Part shown: piece by piece, positions 8,108 to 17,633 of the stretch
How positions within the stretch are numbered: position 1 is the stretch's first letter
How the letters are laid out: each line of letters opens with the position of its first letter
Assembly (NCBI GenBank): GCA_034505235.1
Contig: JAPDQY010000004.1
Location: 8,725 to 72,724 of the forward strand
Origin: Coneutiohabitans thermophilus
GTDB lineage: Bacteria; Zhuqueibacterota; Zhuqueibacteria; Zhuqueibacterales; Zhuqueibacteraceae
DNA: 64,000 nt
Reading direction: 5' to 3'
Made by a program: the position numbers and the translations under genes
Notes under the pieces: generated by a model
What the model was told of the DNA's origin: nothing
Database searches by the model: none
Seen by the model: the letters and a program-made list of their open reading frames with translations, nothing else

Positions 8108-11100
8108 TCACCGCACGATCACAAATTTCGCCCACGCTGTTTGTGTGCCGGATGTAACATAACACACATACACCCCTGAAGGCAACAACTTTCTTTCCTC
8201 ATCACGGCCGTCCCAGGGATAGCCACCGTTGCCATCGGTTTCCGTGAGGGTCACCAATACCCGGCCCTGCAGATCGAGTATCCTGATGGTTGCCGCGGGC
8301 GTCAAACCGGCGATCATCAAACGGGAATGCCGGCTGGCAACAAAGGGATTGGGAAAGACCCTGACCTCCTCCAGATCGGCGGCAACTGGCGCAAAGCCAA
8401 TGGCATCACCCTCGCCCGGTCGCAACGCTGTGCCGCCCGCGCTGCGCACGCCCTGCACAGTGATCAAGTAGTTCAGACCGGTGGCCGCCACGAAACCGTC
8501 CCGCAGCCGCAATCGCACGGCCGCGGGATTTTCCGCCAGCACCGTGACGCTGTGCAACTGCGGCTGCAAGGCAGATTCATTGGTAATCTGCAGGCGGTAG
8601 TTGGCCGGTTCTCCGGCAGTGCGCGGATCCACTGGCAGATTGAAGCCCAGCAGCACACTTTTGGGCGATTCCAGCCGCGCGGAAGCGAGGTAAAAACGGG
8701 GTTCGGCCGCGGCGACGTGAAAGCGGGTACGTGCATGGGCGGAATCCAGCCGGGCGAAATCGACATCGAACAGGTTGGCCGCTTCGATTTCGTATTCACC
8801 CGCGGCAAAATGATAATCAGTGAAACTCAAGATCACCTCGCTGCCTGCGCGGCTGGAGACAATGCTTGCGGGCGTCCAACAGCCGGAGGGATCAGCGCCG
8901 GCTGCCACCGGCCGCAGGCAAAAGCGGCCATGCCAGCGCAGGTCTTCGTGCATCGCCTCCGAGAAAGTCACTGCCACTTGTTGCGGTGGAAAAAAGGCTG
9001 CGCGCAACACGCGGGGCGCGGCCGTGGGCCGGGCGCTTACGCTGCGCGATGGCGGCCCGATGATGGGCTGGCGCTGGCTGTCGATCGTCGCGACGGTATA
9101 GCGATAGACCTGCTCGCTGACCAGTCCGGCATCGAGATATTCATTTGCGGTGATGATGGTGTTGCACACTTCCGTGCCACCGGTTTTTTCGCGGGTGAGG
9201 AGATAGCCCTCCGCGCCCGCCACCGGCTGCCAGTGCAGCCAAACGCTGGTGGCATCATGCGGCCGTGCGGTGATGCCGGCCGGCGCCGGCGCCGCCGTTT
9301 CGCTGCCCGCCGGCGAAAAGACTCGTATGATGGCGCCATCGGAAAAGAGCAGGCTGCGGCCGGCGCCGGGAGAGAGCGTGGTCACCAGCGTGGCATTGCT
9401 GCGCACCGGTTGGTAGTGCCAGATCATGCGGCTGCTGCCCGCGGCAAAATCCACCACGTAGCCATCGGGAAAGAGATTGAGGAAGAGCTCATCGCGGCCA
9501 TCGCCATTACTGTCGCCGGCACTGACACCGGCGTCGAAAGCCGGCGGCGGTTGCAAGCCAAAGAAGCGCTGCTCCCAGATCACCTGAAACTGATTGTCTC
9601 CCGTGCCGCGATAAACGCGGAAGAGCCAGTGGCGGGCATCGAATTCATGCTCGCTGTTCAACGCAGGATCGGAATGGCAACCGGCGGCAAAATCACTGCG
9701 GCCATCGCCGTCAAAATCACCGGCACGAATAAAAGCAATGGTGTCGCGCAGAGGCAGGCGATCGTGCCAGGCCGGGGTGAAGTCGTTGTCGCCGGCGGCC
9801 TCATAGACATACACATCGCCGTCGGAATCCCCCAGCAAAATTTCCCGGCGGCCGTCGCCGTCGAAATCACCCAGCTCGGCATGCGGCACACCGACGCCAT
9901 TCTCACCGGCGGTGAAATTTTCCAGTTGGGCCACGGCCTGGAAGGCATGATCGCCGGTGGCTTCCCAGACCGCAAAGCCGGTGGCATTGCGTGCAACAAT
10001 CTCGCTGCGGCCGTCGTCATCGAGATCAGCAAAACGGCCGGCCCAAAACTCATTGCTGTCCGCCCACACCAGTTGCGTGGGAAAGGCATTGGGCTGCGGT
10101 GCTTCAAAAATAAAACTCTTTGGTCCCATGCCGGCGAGCAGCTCGAGTTTGCCGTCGCCATTGCTGTCGCCGAAGTCGCGCGTGATCAGCGGCTGGCTGA
10201 AGGTGAATTGTGGCACAAAGCCCCGGCCATCCCACTCAAAAAGGGTGAGCGGGCCGATGGCGTTGCCGCGGCCGTAAACTGAAAGCAGCAATTCCGGCGA
10301 GCCGTCCCGGTCAAAATCCACGGCCCGCGGCGGCAGCAAACCGGCGGGCAGTTGCGCCTCCCGGGGCAGCAGCCTCTCGACGAAGGTATGCGAGGGAATC
10401 TCCGGCCCGGTGAGATTCAAAGCAAAATAGCGGCCGTCATTGTCGTGGCGTGTCGTCAGCCCGGCGCGGTTTTCGGCTTCCAAATAAAATTCGATCTCAC
10501 CGCCCGCCAGGGTGCGGGTGAAGTGCAGGCGATGCTTGGTGGTGAGATAATTCAGCGGCAGCGGCGCAAAAGCAGTTGCGGCGCCGCGCGGCCGCCACCA
10601 GCAGGTCGCACGGCAGATTTCGTCCGTGTCGAATTCAAGCAACACACTGGGGTGATTGCCATCGAGCATCGCTGTCATTTTCACTGCGGAAAACTTGGGC
10701 GGCGTGCGGTCAATCACAAGGCGAACTTTGTCTTCCACGGCCGGTCCGGGTTGCTGGACTGCAACCAGCCGCAGGGTGTAAATGCCCTCGGGCACGCTGG
10801 TGAGCGGCCAGGAGGCGAGGGAATCGCTCAGCACTTGACGCCGGGAACTGGAAGCCAGGGGCTGCCAGGTCACAGGATCATCGCCCACGCCAAAGGATAA
10901 TTCATAGCGTTCAACGAAGGCGCCGAGCACGGTGCCGCGAATGACGAGCATCTCCTTGCCGGTGAAGCCGGCATCCATCGCCGGAGAGGCGATTTCAGCC
11001 CGTGCCACCTGCTTCACTGCCAGCGCCGCCGCGGCATCGATGCGGCCGGCGGCAAAAAAGCGATCCCATCCTGCCGCGCCCAGATCCACCGCGGTGTTTT

Positions 11101-12418
11101 GCAGCGCGGCGCGGATCATGTCATTGCTCCACTCCGGCGAACGCGAGAGCAGCAGGCCGGCGAGTGCCGCGACGAAAGGCGCGGCCGCCGAGGTGCCGCT
11201 GAACCGGCCATAGCTGTGCTGCCGGGTGGTGGTGAGAATGTCAACGCCGGGGGCCACGAGATCGACGCTGGCGCCGTAGTTCGAAAAGGCAGCCAGGCGA
11301 TCCGCGACATCGCTGGCACCAACCGAGATTGTTTCGGGGAAAGCGGCGGGAAAAACCGGGGTTGTGCCCGCCTCATTGCCGGCCGCAGCGACCAGCACCA
11401 CGCCGCGGCGATGGGCGAATTGCATGACGTCGCGCAACAGCGGCGAGACGACCACATCGCCAAAACTCATGTTGATCACCCGGCAGCCGTTGTGCACGGC
11501 ATACACCACGGCCGCCGCGACATCGTCCTCCTCGAGCAGACCCCGGCTGGTGCCGGCCCGCAACACCATGACCCTGCAGCCCGGCGCCAGGCCGGCGATG
11601 CCGATGCGGTTGTTCGCCACGGCGGCGATGATGCCGCTGACCGCCGTGCCGTGGCCGTTCTCATCGGAAGGATCATGATCGCGGTCACGATAATCGCCGC
11701 CATCCGGAAAATTGGGCGCATCGGTGAAATCCCAGCCAATGACGTCATCGCGGAAGCCGTTGCCGTCGTCATCGCTATCGTTGAGATCGGCGGGATCGAG
11801 CCGGCCGTTGCCGTTACGATCTTCCGCGGCATTGATCCAGAGATTGGCCTGCAAATCGGGATGATCGAGTTCGACGCCGGTATCGATTACGGCAAGCAAC
11901 ACGCTGGCGGCGCCGCTGGTGGTGTGCCAGGCCGCGGTGGCGCGCAGGGTTTGCAATGCCCACTGCGCGGGGAAAAGGGAATCATTGGGCGCCCCCTCCG
12001 GAGGCGCGGCGGGGCCCAACCTGCCGGTGGCGTGCAATATGTGATTGTATTGCACCTGCGCGACTTCGGACAGGCGGGAGAGTTCTTGCAGGCAGGCCGC
12101 CAGCTCCGGCGGGTGGTTGTCGAAGCGCACCAGGATGTAATCAGCGAGTTCCCCCTGGTGTAACTCGGGAAACAGGCGCAGGGCGCGATAGGCACCGAAG
12201 TTTTGCAGGCTGGCAGGCAGCCGGCTCTGCGGGGCAAAAACAATCTCCCCGCCCTTGCGCAGGATGCCGGCGGAAGATTGCAGTTTGAGGATGATTTCAC
12301 CGGGAACAATGCCGGGCTGCACCGCGGCGGTTTGCGGCCAAAGCGGTGAAGCCGGGAGGGCCAGCAGGCCGCAGGCGAAAAACCGGCAGGCCGGGCGAAA
12401 AAGCGAAAGCCTGGTCAT
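8108..12418 (-). CDS. Secreted subtilisin-family (S8) protease with FG-GAP repeats and C-terminal sorting domain
   Basis: This is a 1436-residue exported protease. A signal peptide (FFACGLLALPASPLWP) is followed by a propeptide-like region. The S8 catalytic domain has Asp179 (AVIDTGVELDHPD), His256 (ENGHGTAVSG), oxyanion Asn348 (AAAGNEAG) and Ser410 (FSGTSAAAPF). Next come Ig-like linkers, then a run of calcium-binding FG-GAP/VCBS-type repeats (DFDRDGSPELL, DSNGDGKLELL, DLDDDGRSEIV, DFDGDGRREIL, DFDGDGRSDFA, DSNGDGRDELF) at ~690-1010. A fibronectin-III-like segment (~1040-1130) precedes a C-terminal FlgD/type-IX-sorting-like domain (VFPNPFVAS ... LPSGVYVCYV ... KFVIVR). It is probably surface-attached or secreted by a type IX-like system. 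The start is 10 bp from the upstream glycosyltransferase stop. Confidence 0.95.
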   Translation of the reverse strand: MTRLSLFRPACRFFACGLLALPASPLWPQTAAVQPGIVPGEIILKLQSSAGILRKGGEIVFAPQSRLPASLQNFGAYRALRLFPELHQGELADYILVRFDNHPPELAACLQELSRLSEVAQVQYNHILHATGRLGPAAPPEGAPNDSLFPAQWALQTLRATAAWHTTSGAASVLLAVIDTGVELDHPDLQANLWINAAEDRNGNGRLDPADLNDSDDDGNGFRDDVIGWDFTDAPNFPDGGDYRDRDHDPSDENGHGTAVSGIIAAVANNRIGIAGLAPGCRVMVLRAGTSRGLLEEDDVAAAVVYAVHNGCRVINMSFGDVVVSPLLRDVMQFAHRRGVVLVAAAGNEAGTTPVFPAAFPETISVGASDVADRLAAFSNYGASVDLVAPGVDILTTTRQHSYGRFSGTSAAAPFVAALAGLLLSRSPEWSNDMIRAALQNTAVDLGAAGWDRFFAAGRIDAAAALAVKQVARAEIASPAMDAGFTGKEMLVIRGTVLGAFVERYELSFGVGDDPVTWQPLASSSRRQVLSDSLASWPLTSVPEGIYTLRLVAVQQPGPAVEDKVRLVIDRTPPKFSAVKMTAMLDGNHPSVLLEFDTDEICRATCWWRPRGAATAFAPLPLNYLTTKHRLHFTRTLAGGEIEFYLEAENRAGLTTRHDNDGRYFALNLTGPEIPSHTFVERLLPREAQLPAGLLPPRAVDFDRDGSPELLLSVYGRGNAIGPLTLFEWDGRGFVPQFTFSQPLITRDFGDSNGDGKLELLAGMGPKSFIFEAPQPNAFPTQLVWADSNEFWAGRFADLDDDGRSEIVARNATGFAVWEATGDHAFQAVAQLENFTAGENGVGVPHAELGDFDGDGRREILLGDSDGDVYVYEAAGDNDFTPAWHDRLPLRDTIAFIRAGDFDGDGRSDFAAGCHSDPALNSEHEFDARHWLFRVYRGTGDNQFQVIWEQRFFGLQPPPAFDAGVSAGDSNGDGRDELFLNLFPDGYVVDFAAGSSRMIWHYQPVRSNATLVTTLSPGAGRSLLFSDGAIIRVFSPAGSETAAPAPAGITARPHDATSVWLHWQPVAGAEGYLLTREKTGGTEVCNTIITANEYLDAGLVSEQVYRYTVATIDSQRQPIIGPPSRSVSARPTAAPRVLRAAFFPPQQVAVTFSEAMHEDLRWHGRFCLRPVAAGADPSGCWTPASIVSSRAGSEVILSFTDYHFAAGEYEIEAANLFDVDFARLDSAHARTRFHVAAAEPRFYLASARLESPKSVLLGFNLPVDPRTAGEPANYRLQITNESALQPQLHSVTVLAENPAAVRLRLRDGFVAATGLNYLITVQGVRSAGGTALRPGEGDAIGFAPVAADLEEVRVFPNPFVASRHSRLMIAGLTPAATIRILDLQGRVLVTLTETDGNGGYPWDGRDEERKLLPSGVYVCYVTSGTQTAWAKFVIVR

Positions 12419-12427
12419 GCATTGCCA

Positions 12428-13402
12428 TCAGGGAATCATGTTTCGCCGGCGGAGGGGCGTGGCCAGGAGGTAGCCCGCGATCCGCAGCACGGCGGTGAAT
12501 AGAAAAAGTGGTGCCAGCAGGATGAGCCAGAAGGCCTCCAGCGGCGAGCGGCGATATTTCCAGAAATAGCGCCAGAAGGAGACATGAGAACTCCACACGG
12601 CGGCCGGCCGGACCTGTTTGACACTGGCGCCCAGGGCATGAAACACTTTCACCTGCGCGGTGAAGCGAATCTGCCAGCCCGCCTGCCACACACGCCGGCA
12701 CCAATCGACATCACTGAAGAAAAGCGGGAAGCGTTCATCCCACCGGCCGAGGGCCTGCACCACCTGTGGCCGCGCGAGCAAGCAGGCGCCCTGCGGCTGC
12801 TCCACCGCGGCCGAGCTGCGATGATCAAAATCGCCCATCTTCCAGCGATTGCAACGCCGCGAGCCGGGAAAGGCGCGTGACAAGCCGGTGAATTCGAACA
12901 GCAGGTCGGTATAGCGCGGAAACCGCCGGCACGATGGTTGGATGGTCGCGTCGGAGAAGGCGGGCAGTGCCGTCCCCGCCCGAGGGGAAGCGCGGAGATA
13001 ATGCAATTGCGGCGCCATCACACCGACCCGATCGTGTTTATAAAGTTCGTCAAGCAGGCGGGCGAGGCTGGCGGGCGGAAGAACGGTGTCGGGATTCAAA
13101 AACAGGATTGGCGCTTCGCGCGGGCAGAGCGCCAGGCCCTGATTCAGCGCCGCAGTGAATCCCACATTGTCCGGATTGCGCACCATGTGCACCACGACGC
13201 GGGGGGCGGGCAACTCGCGCACGGCCTGGGCGACGATTTCCATGGTGTTGTCGGTTGAGGCATTGTCGATGAGATGAATCGTCAGCCGGCGCCGGGGTTC
13301 GGCGGCTGGCAGCGAAGCCAGGCAGGCGCCAATGTGCGCCGCGCTCTGATAGGTGACTATGATGACCGCGAGGTGATCCGGTGGCGGCATCGCGGGCCTC
13401 AT
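12428..13402 (-). CDS. Family 2 glycosyltransferase (rhamnosyltransferase-like)
   Basis: This 324-residue GT-A enzyme has VIIVTYQSAAHIGACLASL at the N-terminus, DNASTDNT (nucleotide-sugar binding), NVGFTAALNQG and the metal-binding-type FLNPDTVLPP. A DVDWCRRVWQAGW motif is typical of WbbL-like rhamnosyltransferases. A C-terminal hydrophobic stretch (FWLILLAPLFLFTAVLRIAGYLL) suggests membrane association. It likely extends a surface polysaccharide. The start overlaps the upstream peptidase stop (ATGA), so the two are translationally coupled. Donor and acceptor are unknown. Confidence 0.92.
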   Translation of the reverse strand: MRPAMPPPDHLAVIIVTYQSAAHIGACLASLPAAEPRRRLTIHLIDNASTDNTMEIVAQAVRELPAPRVVVHMVRNPDNVGFTAALNQGLALCPREAPILFLNPDTVLPPASLARLLDELYKHDRVGVMAPQLHYLRASPRAGTALPAFSDATIQPSCRRFPRYTDLLFEFTGLSRAFPGSRRCNRWKMGDFDHRSSAAVEQPQGACLLARPQVVQALGRWDERFPLFFSDVDWCRRVWQAGWQIRFTAQVKVFHALGASVKQVRPAAVWSSHVSFWRYFWKYRRSPLEAFWLILLAPLFLFTAVLRIAGYLLATPLRRRNMIP

Positions 13403-14469
13403 TCCACACAGATCAGCTCGCGCGAGATGGGCGTCAGGATTTCACAACCGCCGGCGGTGACCAGGATGTCGTCTTCGATGCGCACGCCGCCCAATCCCGG
13501 CAGGTACACGCCGGGCTCGATGGCGAGCACGCTGCCAAAGGGGATCACGTCCTTGCTTTCGGGCCCAATGCGCGGCAGCATGTGCACGTCCAGGCCCAGG
13601 CCGTGGCCCAGGGCATGATTGAACTGCTCACCGAGGCCTCGGGCTTTGAGATAGTCGCGCGCCACCTGGTCCAGGGCGACGGCCTGCATGTCCGGACGCA
13701 CGGCGGCATAGACCCGCTCCCCGGCTTCCTTGACGAGCTGGTAAGCTTCCCGCAGGCGTGCCGGCGGCTCGCCCACTGCAATCGTGCGGGTGATGTCCGA
13801 GACGTAACCGGCGCACATGCAGCCGAAGTCGATGACAACCATGTCGCCGGGTTGCAGCCGGCGGGTGGTGCTGCGACCGTGCGGCAGCGCGGAACGCGGG
13901 CCGCTGGCCACGATGGGCTCGAAGGGATCTGCTTCGGAGCCGGCTTTACGGCTGCGATAAATGATCTCGGCGGCCAGATCGGCCTCACTCACGCCCACCT
14001 GCAAATAAGGCTGGATTGCCTCCCAGGTGCGACAGGCAAAGGCGGCTGCCTGGCGCAGCGCCGCCAGTTCCTGCGCCTCTTTGGGCACCGCGAGTTGAGA
14101 CAGCAGCCGCTCGGTGGGCAAGAGCTTGAGCTGGGGAAAATGCTTGCGCAGTTGGGCAAGCTGGTGGCAGGTGAAGTGATGCTCTTCGAAGCCGACCCGC
14201 CAGGCGGAAGCCAGGGCGCGCTTTTCCTTCAGCGGGATGAACAAATCGCGGTACGCAATGAAAACCTCGGCATGCTCCACCTCCTGCGCCGCCTGGTCGC
14301 GGTAACGCCAGTCCGTTACGAGCAGGCTGCGCTCCGCCGTGATCACACCCAGCGCATTGGAACCGGTGAAGCCGAAGAAATACCGCACGCTCGCCGGCGC
14401 GCTGATCAGCATGGCGGCCAGCCCTTTTTCGCGCAGCGAGTGCCGGAGGCGCTCGATTCTATCCGGCAT
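13399..14469 (-). CDS. Xaa-Pro peptidase, M24 family
   Basis: This 356-residue cytosolic metallopeptidase has an N-terminal creatinase-like domain and a C-terminal pita-bread domain. The five metal ligands of M24 are visible in order: Asp in VVIDFG, Asp in SDITRT, His in ALGHGLGLDVHM, Glu in AIEPGVY and Glu in VRIEDDI. It cleaves N-terminal residues preceding proline or acts as a dipeptidase. It overlaps the TPR gene upstream by 11 bp and the glycosyltransferase downstream by 4 bp, which places it inside one operon. Confidence 0.95.
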   Translation of the reverse strand: MPDRIERLRHSLREKGLAAMLISAPASVRYFFGFTGSNALGVITAERSLLVTDWRYRDQAAQEVEHAEVFIAYRDLFIPLKEKRALASAWRVGFEEHHFTCHQLAQLRKHFPQLKLLPTERLLSQLAVPKEAQELAALRQAAAFACRTWEAIQPYLQVGVSEADLAAEIIYRSRKAGSEADPFEPIVASGPRSALPHGRSTTRRLQPGDMVVIDFGCMCAGYVSDITRTIAVGEPPARLREAYQLVKEAGERVYAAVRPDMQAVALDQVARDYLKARGLGEQFNHALGHGLGLDVHMLPRIGPESKDVIPFGSVLAIEPGVYLPGLGGVRIEDDILVTAGGCEILTPISRELICVE

Positions 14470-15871
14470 TCTGCGTCTCTTGCAAACGTTTTTTCAAGTA
14501 GTCGATTTTTTCACGATAATGGCGGTTCGCCGGATCCTTCTTGCTGAGCAGCTCGAAAACGCCGATCGCCTTGGCATACTGCCCCTGCGCGGCATAGATC
14601 TCACCGAGGGTGGGAGTGACGATCTTGTCGCGCGGCTGAAACTCGTTGTTGGACATCGGCGCGACGCTTTCTCCAAACTGCTCCAGCAGGCGGGTGGGCG
14701 CGGGCCGCCGGCGGTTCGCCGGCGCGGCCGTGACGGGCGTGCGTTCGCTGCTGCTGTCATGCTCAGCCGTTTTATCGACCGGCGGCATGGTATCGAAATC
14801 AAAATCCAGATCCGCTGCAGGCCGGGGAGGACGTGCGGCCGGCGAGGGCGGGAGAAAATCCATGTCATCAATTTCGGCGCCGGTGGCGGGCGCAGCCTCG
14901 CTCACGGGCGGCCGGGGCACGTCCGTGGTGTTGAGCGGCGGTGCACCCGCGGGGGTTTTGCGCCCGTAGGGCTGCACTTCGAAACTCTCGATCGGCGGCA
15001 AGGGCCTGGCGGCTGGCGGTTCGGGCGCCGCAACACTTCTTCGCTCCACCGTGGCTGCCGGGCGGTCATCGGCCTCCTCGACGACCTCATCGTTGAAGAT
15101 GTCATCAAGGATCGAGGAGAAACGGGCCTCGTCCGATTTGGTCATGACCACGGTGTTGCTCTCGCCTTTTTTGTCGGCACTGTGATCCAGCGACGGTTCG
15201 GGAAGGTTGACCGGTTCAGGCGCCGGGCGCGCTGCCGGCGGGCTGGTTTTGGCGGAGGCCGCCAGTAATTCTTCATCGGACAAAGGCAGTGCGGTGAGTG
15301 GCGGTTTGCGCTCGCCGGATGTGGGGGAGGGCACCGGTTTGCGGGCCGGTGGTTCCACGGGTTTTGCGGGCATGGGAGTGGCGGTTTTGCGCGCAGCAGG
15401 TGCGGGAGGTGTCGCCGGGCGGCGGGTCGTTGTCGCAGGTGCTGCCGGCGCGGCGACCTGGCTCTGGCGGGCAAACTCATCCACCACCGATTGCACGTAG
15501 CTGTCGAGTGGATCAATGTGCAGAATCTTGCGGTAGCTCATTTCGCAGGTATTGTCCCACTCGATTTCGCGCATCAGATCGCCATACTGGCGATGGGCGG
15601 CAATGTGTTTGGGATCAAACAGCAGCACGCGCTTGAATTCCTTTTCTGCCATGTCATAGAGCTTTTTCTGGCGGTAGCATTTACCGAGCACGAAATGGCC
15701 GGTGACATAGTAGGGGTGGCGGCGCACGCCTTCTTCACAGACCTGGATGGCCTCATCGAGGCGGCCGTTGCGCATCAGGACGTCGGCGACCCGCGCAAAA
15801 GTGAGGGAGTCGGGATTTTGCTGCAGCAAAACCTGCAGCGATTCCAGACGCTCGGTTTCGACTCTAGTCAT
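14459..15871 (-). CDS. TPR-repeat protein with long proline-rich linker
   Basis: This 470-residue protein has N-terminal tetratricopeptide repeats (~15-130; GRLDEAIQVCEEGVRRHP, YDMAEKEFKRVLLFDP). A ~220-residue low-complexity linker rich in Ala/Pro/Arg follows, then a final TPR-like helix pair (GEIYAAQGQYAKAIGVFELLSKKDP). No signal peptide is seen, so it is probably cytosolic or a peripheral scaffold. It lies between a membrane glycosyltransferase and the peptidase. A scaffold in polysaccharide synthesis is possible but unproven. Confidence 0.85.
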   Translation of the reverse strand: MTRVETERLESLQVLLQQNPDSLTFARVADVLMRNGRLDEAIQVCEEGVRRHPYYVTGHFVLGKCYRQKKLYDMAEKEFKRVLLFDPKHIAAHRQYGDLMREIEWDNTCEMSYRKILHIDPLDSYVQSVVDEFARQSQVAAPAAPATTTRRPATPPAPAARKTATPMPAKPVEPPARKPVPSPTSGERKPPLTALPLSDEELLAASAKTSPPAARPAPEPVNLPEPSLDHSADKKGESNTVVMTKSDEARFSSILDDIFNDEVVEEADDRPAATVERRSVAAPEPPAARPLPPIESFEVQPYGRKTPAGAPPLNTTDVPRPPVSEAAPATGAEIDDMDFLPPSPAARPPRPAADLDFDFDTMPPVDKTAEHDSSSERTPVTAAPANRRRPAPTRLLEQFGESVAPMSNNEFQPRDKIVTPTLGEIYAAQGQYAKAIGVFELLSKKDPANRHYREKIDYLKKRLQETQNAG

Positions 15872-15917
15872 GACAGCTTCCTCAGTTCAAAAGTCCTGCC
15901 CGACCTGTTGACCGGTT

Positions 15918-17468
15918 TCAACGCGGCTGTAGCAGGCTGATGGAGCGTCCCGCCAGCCAGAAGACGCGCGCCAGCTTGCTGCGGAGCTGCGGCAGCAGCG
16001 CCTGCTGCAGCGAGAGCACCCCGATATAGGCAAAGCCACAGCAAAACAGGAGTTGAAAGGGGATGGCGGCAAACTCGGCATAGTGCAGCGCGATCACCAC
16101 CCCGGCCAGGCAGTAAATCGCCAGCAACACTTCCACAATGCCGGTGCCGGCAAAACGAGTGGCCGGTCCGCGCCCGACAAAATACTTCTTGCCCAGAAAA
16201 TGATCCCGCTCGTTTGCGATGCAATACTTCGGCGTGCGCTGAAATTCACTGCGGCGGTTGAACATGCCCAGGAAGATGGCGCGGGTGTTGTTGACCGCCA
16301 ATCCCGTGCTGCCGGCCATGAACACCGGAAAATACAGAATGCGCCGCCGCCAGTCCGGATAAAGCTCGCGCTGTGCCGTCATATACATCAAAAACGACCC
16401 GAAGAACGCCAGCACGAAAACCGAGCTGATGGTAAAGTACAGGTGGTAATCGTTGCCGGCGTCGTTTTTCAGCAGCAGCAGCGGAACATTGAGCAGGCCG
16501 GCCAGCAGAATGAACGGAAACACCAGATTGTTGGTGAGGTGAATCGTCGCCTGCAGCTTGACGCGCAGCGGCAAATGCGAACGCCAGACTTGCGGCATAA
16601 TTTTTTTGGCGGTCTCGATCGCGCCTTTCGTCCAGCGGAATTGCTGTGATTTCAGTGCCCCGATCTCCGCCGGCAACTCGGCGGGGCACACCGCATCGGC
16701 CAGAAACTTGAATTTCCACCCGCGCAATTGCGCGCGATAGCTGAGATCGAGATCCTCCGTCAGCGTGTCATCCGACCAGTTGCCGGCATCGAGAATGCAG
16801 CTCTTGCGCCAAATGCCGGCGGTGCCGTTGAAATTGATGAAGAAACCGGCACCGTTGCGCGCCACTTGTTCGATCATGAAATGGCCGTCCAGGCCAATAG
16901 TCTGGGCGCGCGTCAGCAGCGAAAAATTCGGATTAAGATGCCCCCAGCGCGTCTGCACCATGCCCACTTGGGGATCGTCGAAGTAGGGGATGGTGCGCAT
17001 CAGGAAATCGCGCGGCGGAATGAAGTCCGCATCGAATATCGCGATGAATTCCCCGCTCGCATGCGCCAAACCCTCTCGCAAGGCACCGGCCTTGAACCCC
17101 CGGCGCTGCTCGCGGTGCCACAGCGTGATGTCAATGCCGCGGCTGCGGTATTCCCCCACCAGCCGGCGGGAGAGCGCCAGGGTTTCATCCGTCGAATCAT
17201 CCAGAACCTGGATTTGCAGGCGCTCGCGCGGATACGTCATGCTGCACACCGCGTGAATCAGCCGCTCAACAACATAATATTCGTTGAAGATGGGCAACTG
17301 AATCGTGACTTTGGGATGGTGTTGCAAGGGCTTGGGCCGCAACCCGTTGACGCGCCGAAACTTTTTGTAATAGTAGACCATCACAAAGCCATGCACGCCA
17401 AAGATGAACAGGATCGCAAGCGCGATGAAATAAAGGGAAAGAACGCCGTATTCCAGCACTGTGTTCAT
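15918..17468 (-). CDS. Membrane-embedded processive family 2 glycosyltransferase (cellulose-synthase-like)
   Basis: This 516-residue protein has an N-terminal transmembrane helix (LSLYFIALAILFIFGVHGF) and a cytosolic GT2 domain with LDDSTDET, IFDADFIPP, TEDLDLSYR and the QxxRW-type motif QQFRWTKG. Four to five C-terminal membrane helices follow. These motifs define processive beta-glycan synthases. The product (glucan, mannan or other) is not determinable here. The ATG at 17468 is preceded by GGAG; an in-frame GTG 27 bp upstream is less likely. It heads the minus-strand run that contains the TPR protein, peptidase and second glycosyltransferase. Confidence 0.93.
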   Translation of the reverse strand: MNTVLEYGVLSLYFIALAILFIFGVHGFVMVYYYKKFRRVNGLRPKPLQHHPKVTIQLPIFNEYYVVERLIHAVCSMTYPRERLQIQVLDDSTDETLALSRRLVGEYRSRGIDITLWHREQRRGFKAGALREGLAHASGEFIAIFDADFIPPRDFLMRTIPYFDDPQVGMVQTRWGHLNPNFSLLTRAQTIGLDGHFMIEQVARNGAGFFINFNGTAGIWRKSCILDAGNWSDDTLTEDLDLSYRAQLRGWKFKFLADAVCPAELPAEIGALKSQQFRWTKGAIETAKKIMPQVWRSHLPLRVKLQATIHLTNNLVFPFILLAGLLNVPLLLLKNDAGNDYHLYFTISSVFVLAFFGSFLMYMTAQRELYPDWRRRILYFPVFMAGSTGLAVNNTRAIFLGMFNRRSEFQRTPKYCIANERDHFLGKKYFVGRGPATRFAGTGIVEVLLAIYCLAGVVIALHYAEFAAIPFQLLFCCGFAYIGVLSLQQALLPQLRSKLARVFWLAGRSISLLQPR

Positions 17469-17490
17469 AAGCTCCGTGACCGTCCCAACC

Positions 17491-17507
17491 GGCACCGCAT
17501 GTGCCGC
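17491..17507 (-). promoter_or_regulatory. Possible sigma-54 (-24/-12) promoter before the glycan synthase
   Basis: On the minus strand GGCAC and TGC are spaced so that GG and GC lie 10 nt apart, as in the -24/-12 consensus. The match is partial: GGCAC is perfect and the -12 box is GTGC. The element is also a small inverted repeat (GGCAC-N5-GTGCC), which may explain it by chance. The start of transcription would fall ~12-25 nt before the ATG at 17468. Confidence 0.25.
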
Positions 17508-17633
17508 TTGTGACAGAATTCCTCCTCACCGTTGATTTTTTAGGGAAAGACAAAGGCGATAATAAGTAAATCAAACCTAAAGCGCAACTTCTTTATTGAG
17601 TTACCGGCCCGCAGGGAGCCCCCGGTTGCATGC

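Noticed and set aside
8327..10282. 651-codon plus-strand open frame
   Set aside because: Antisense to the FG-GAP region of the subtilase, with no start signal or domain.
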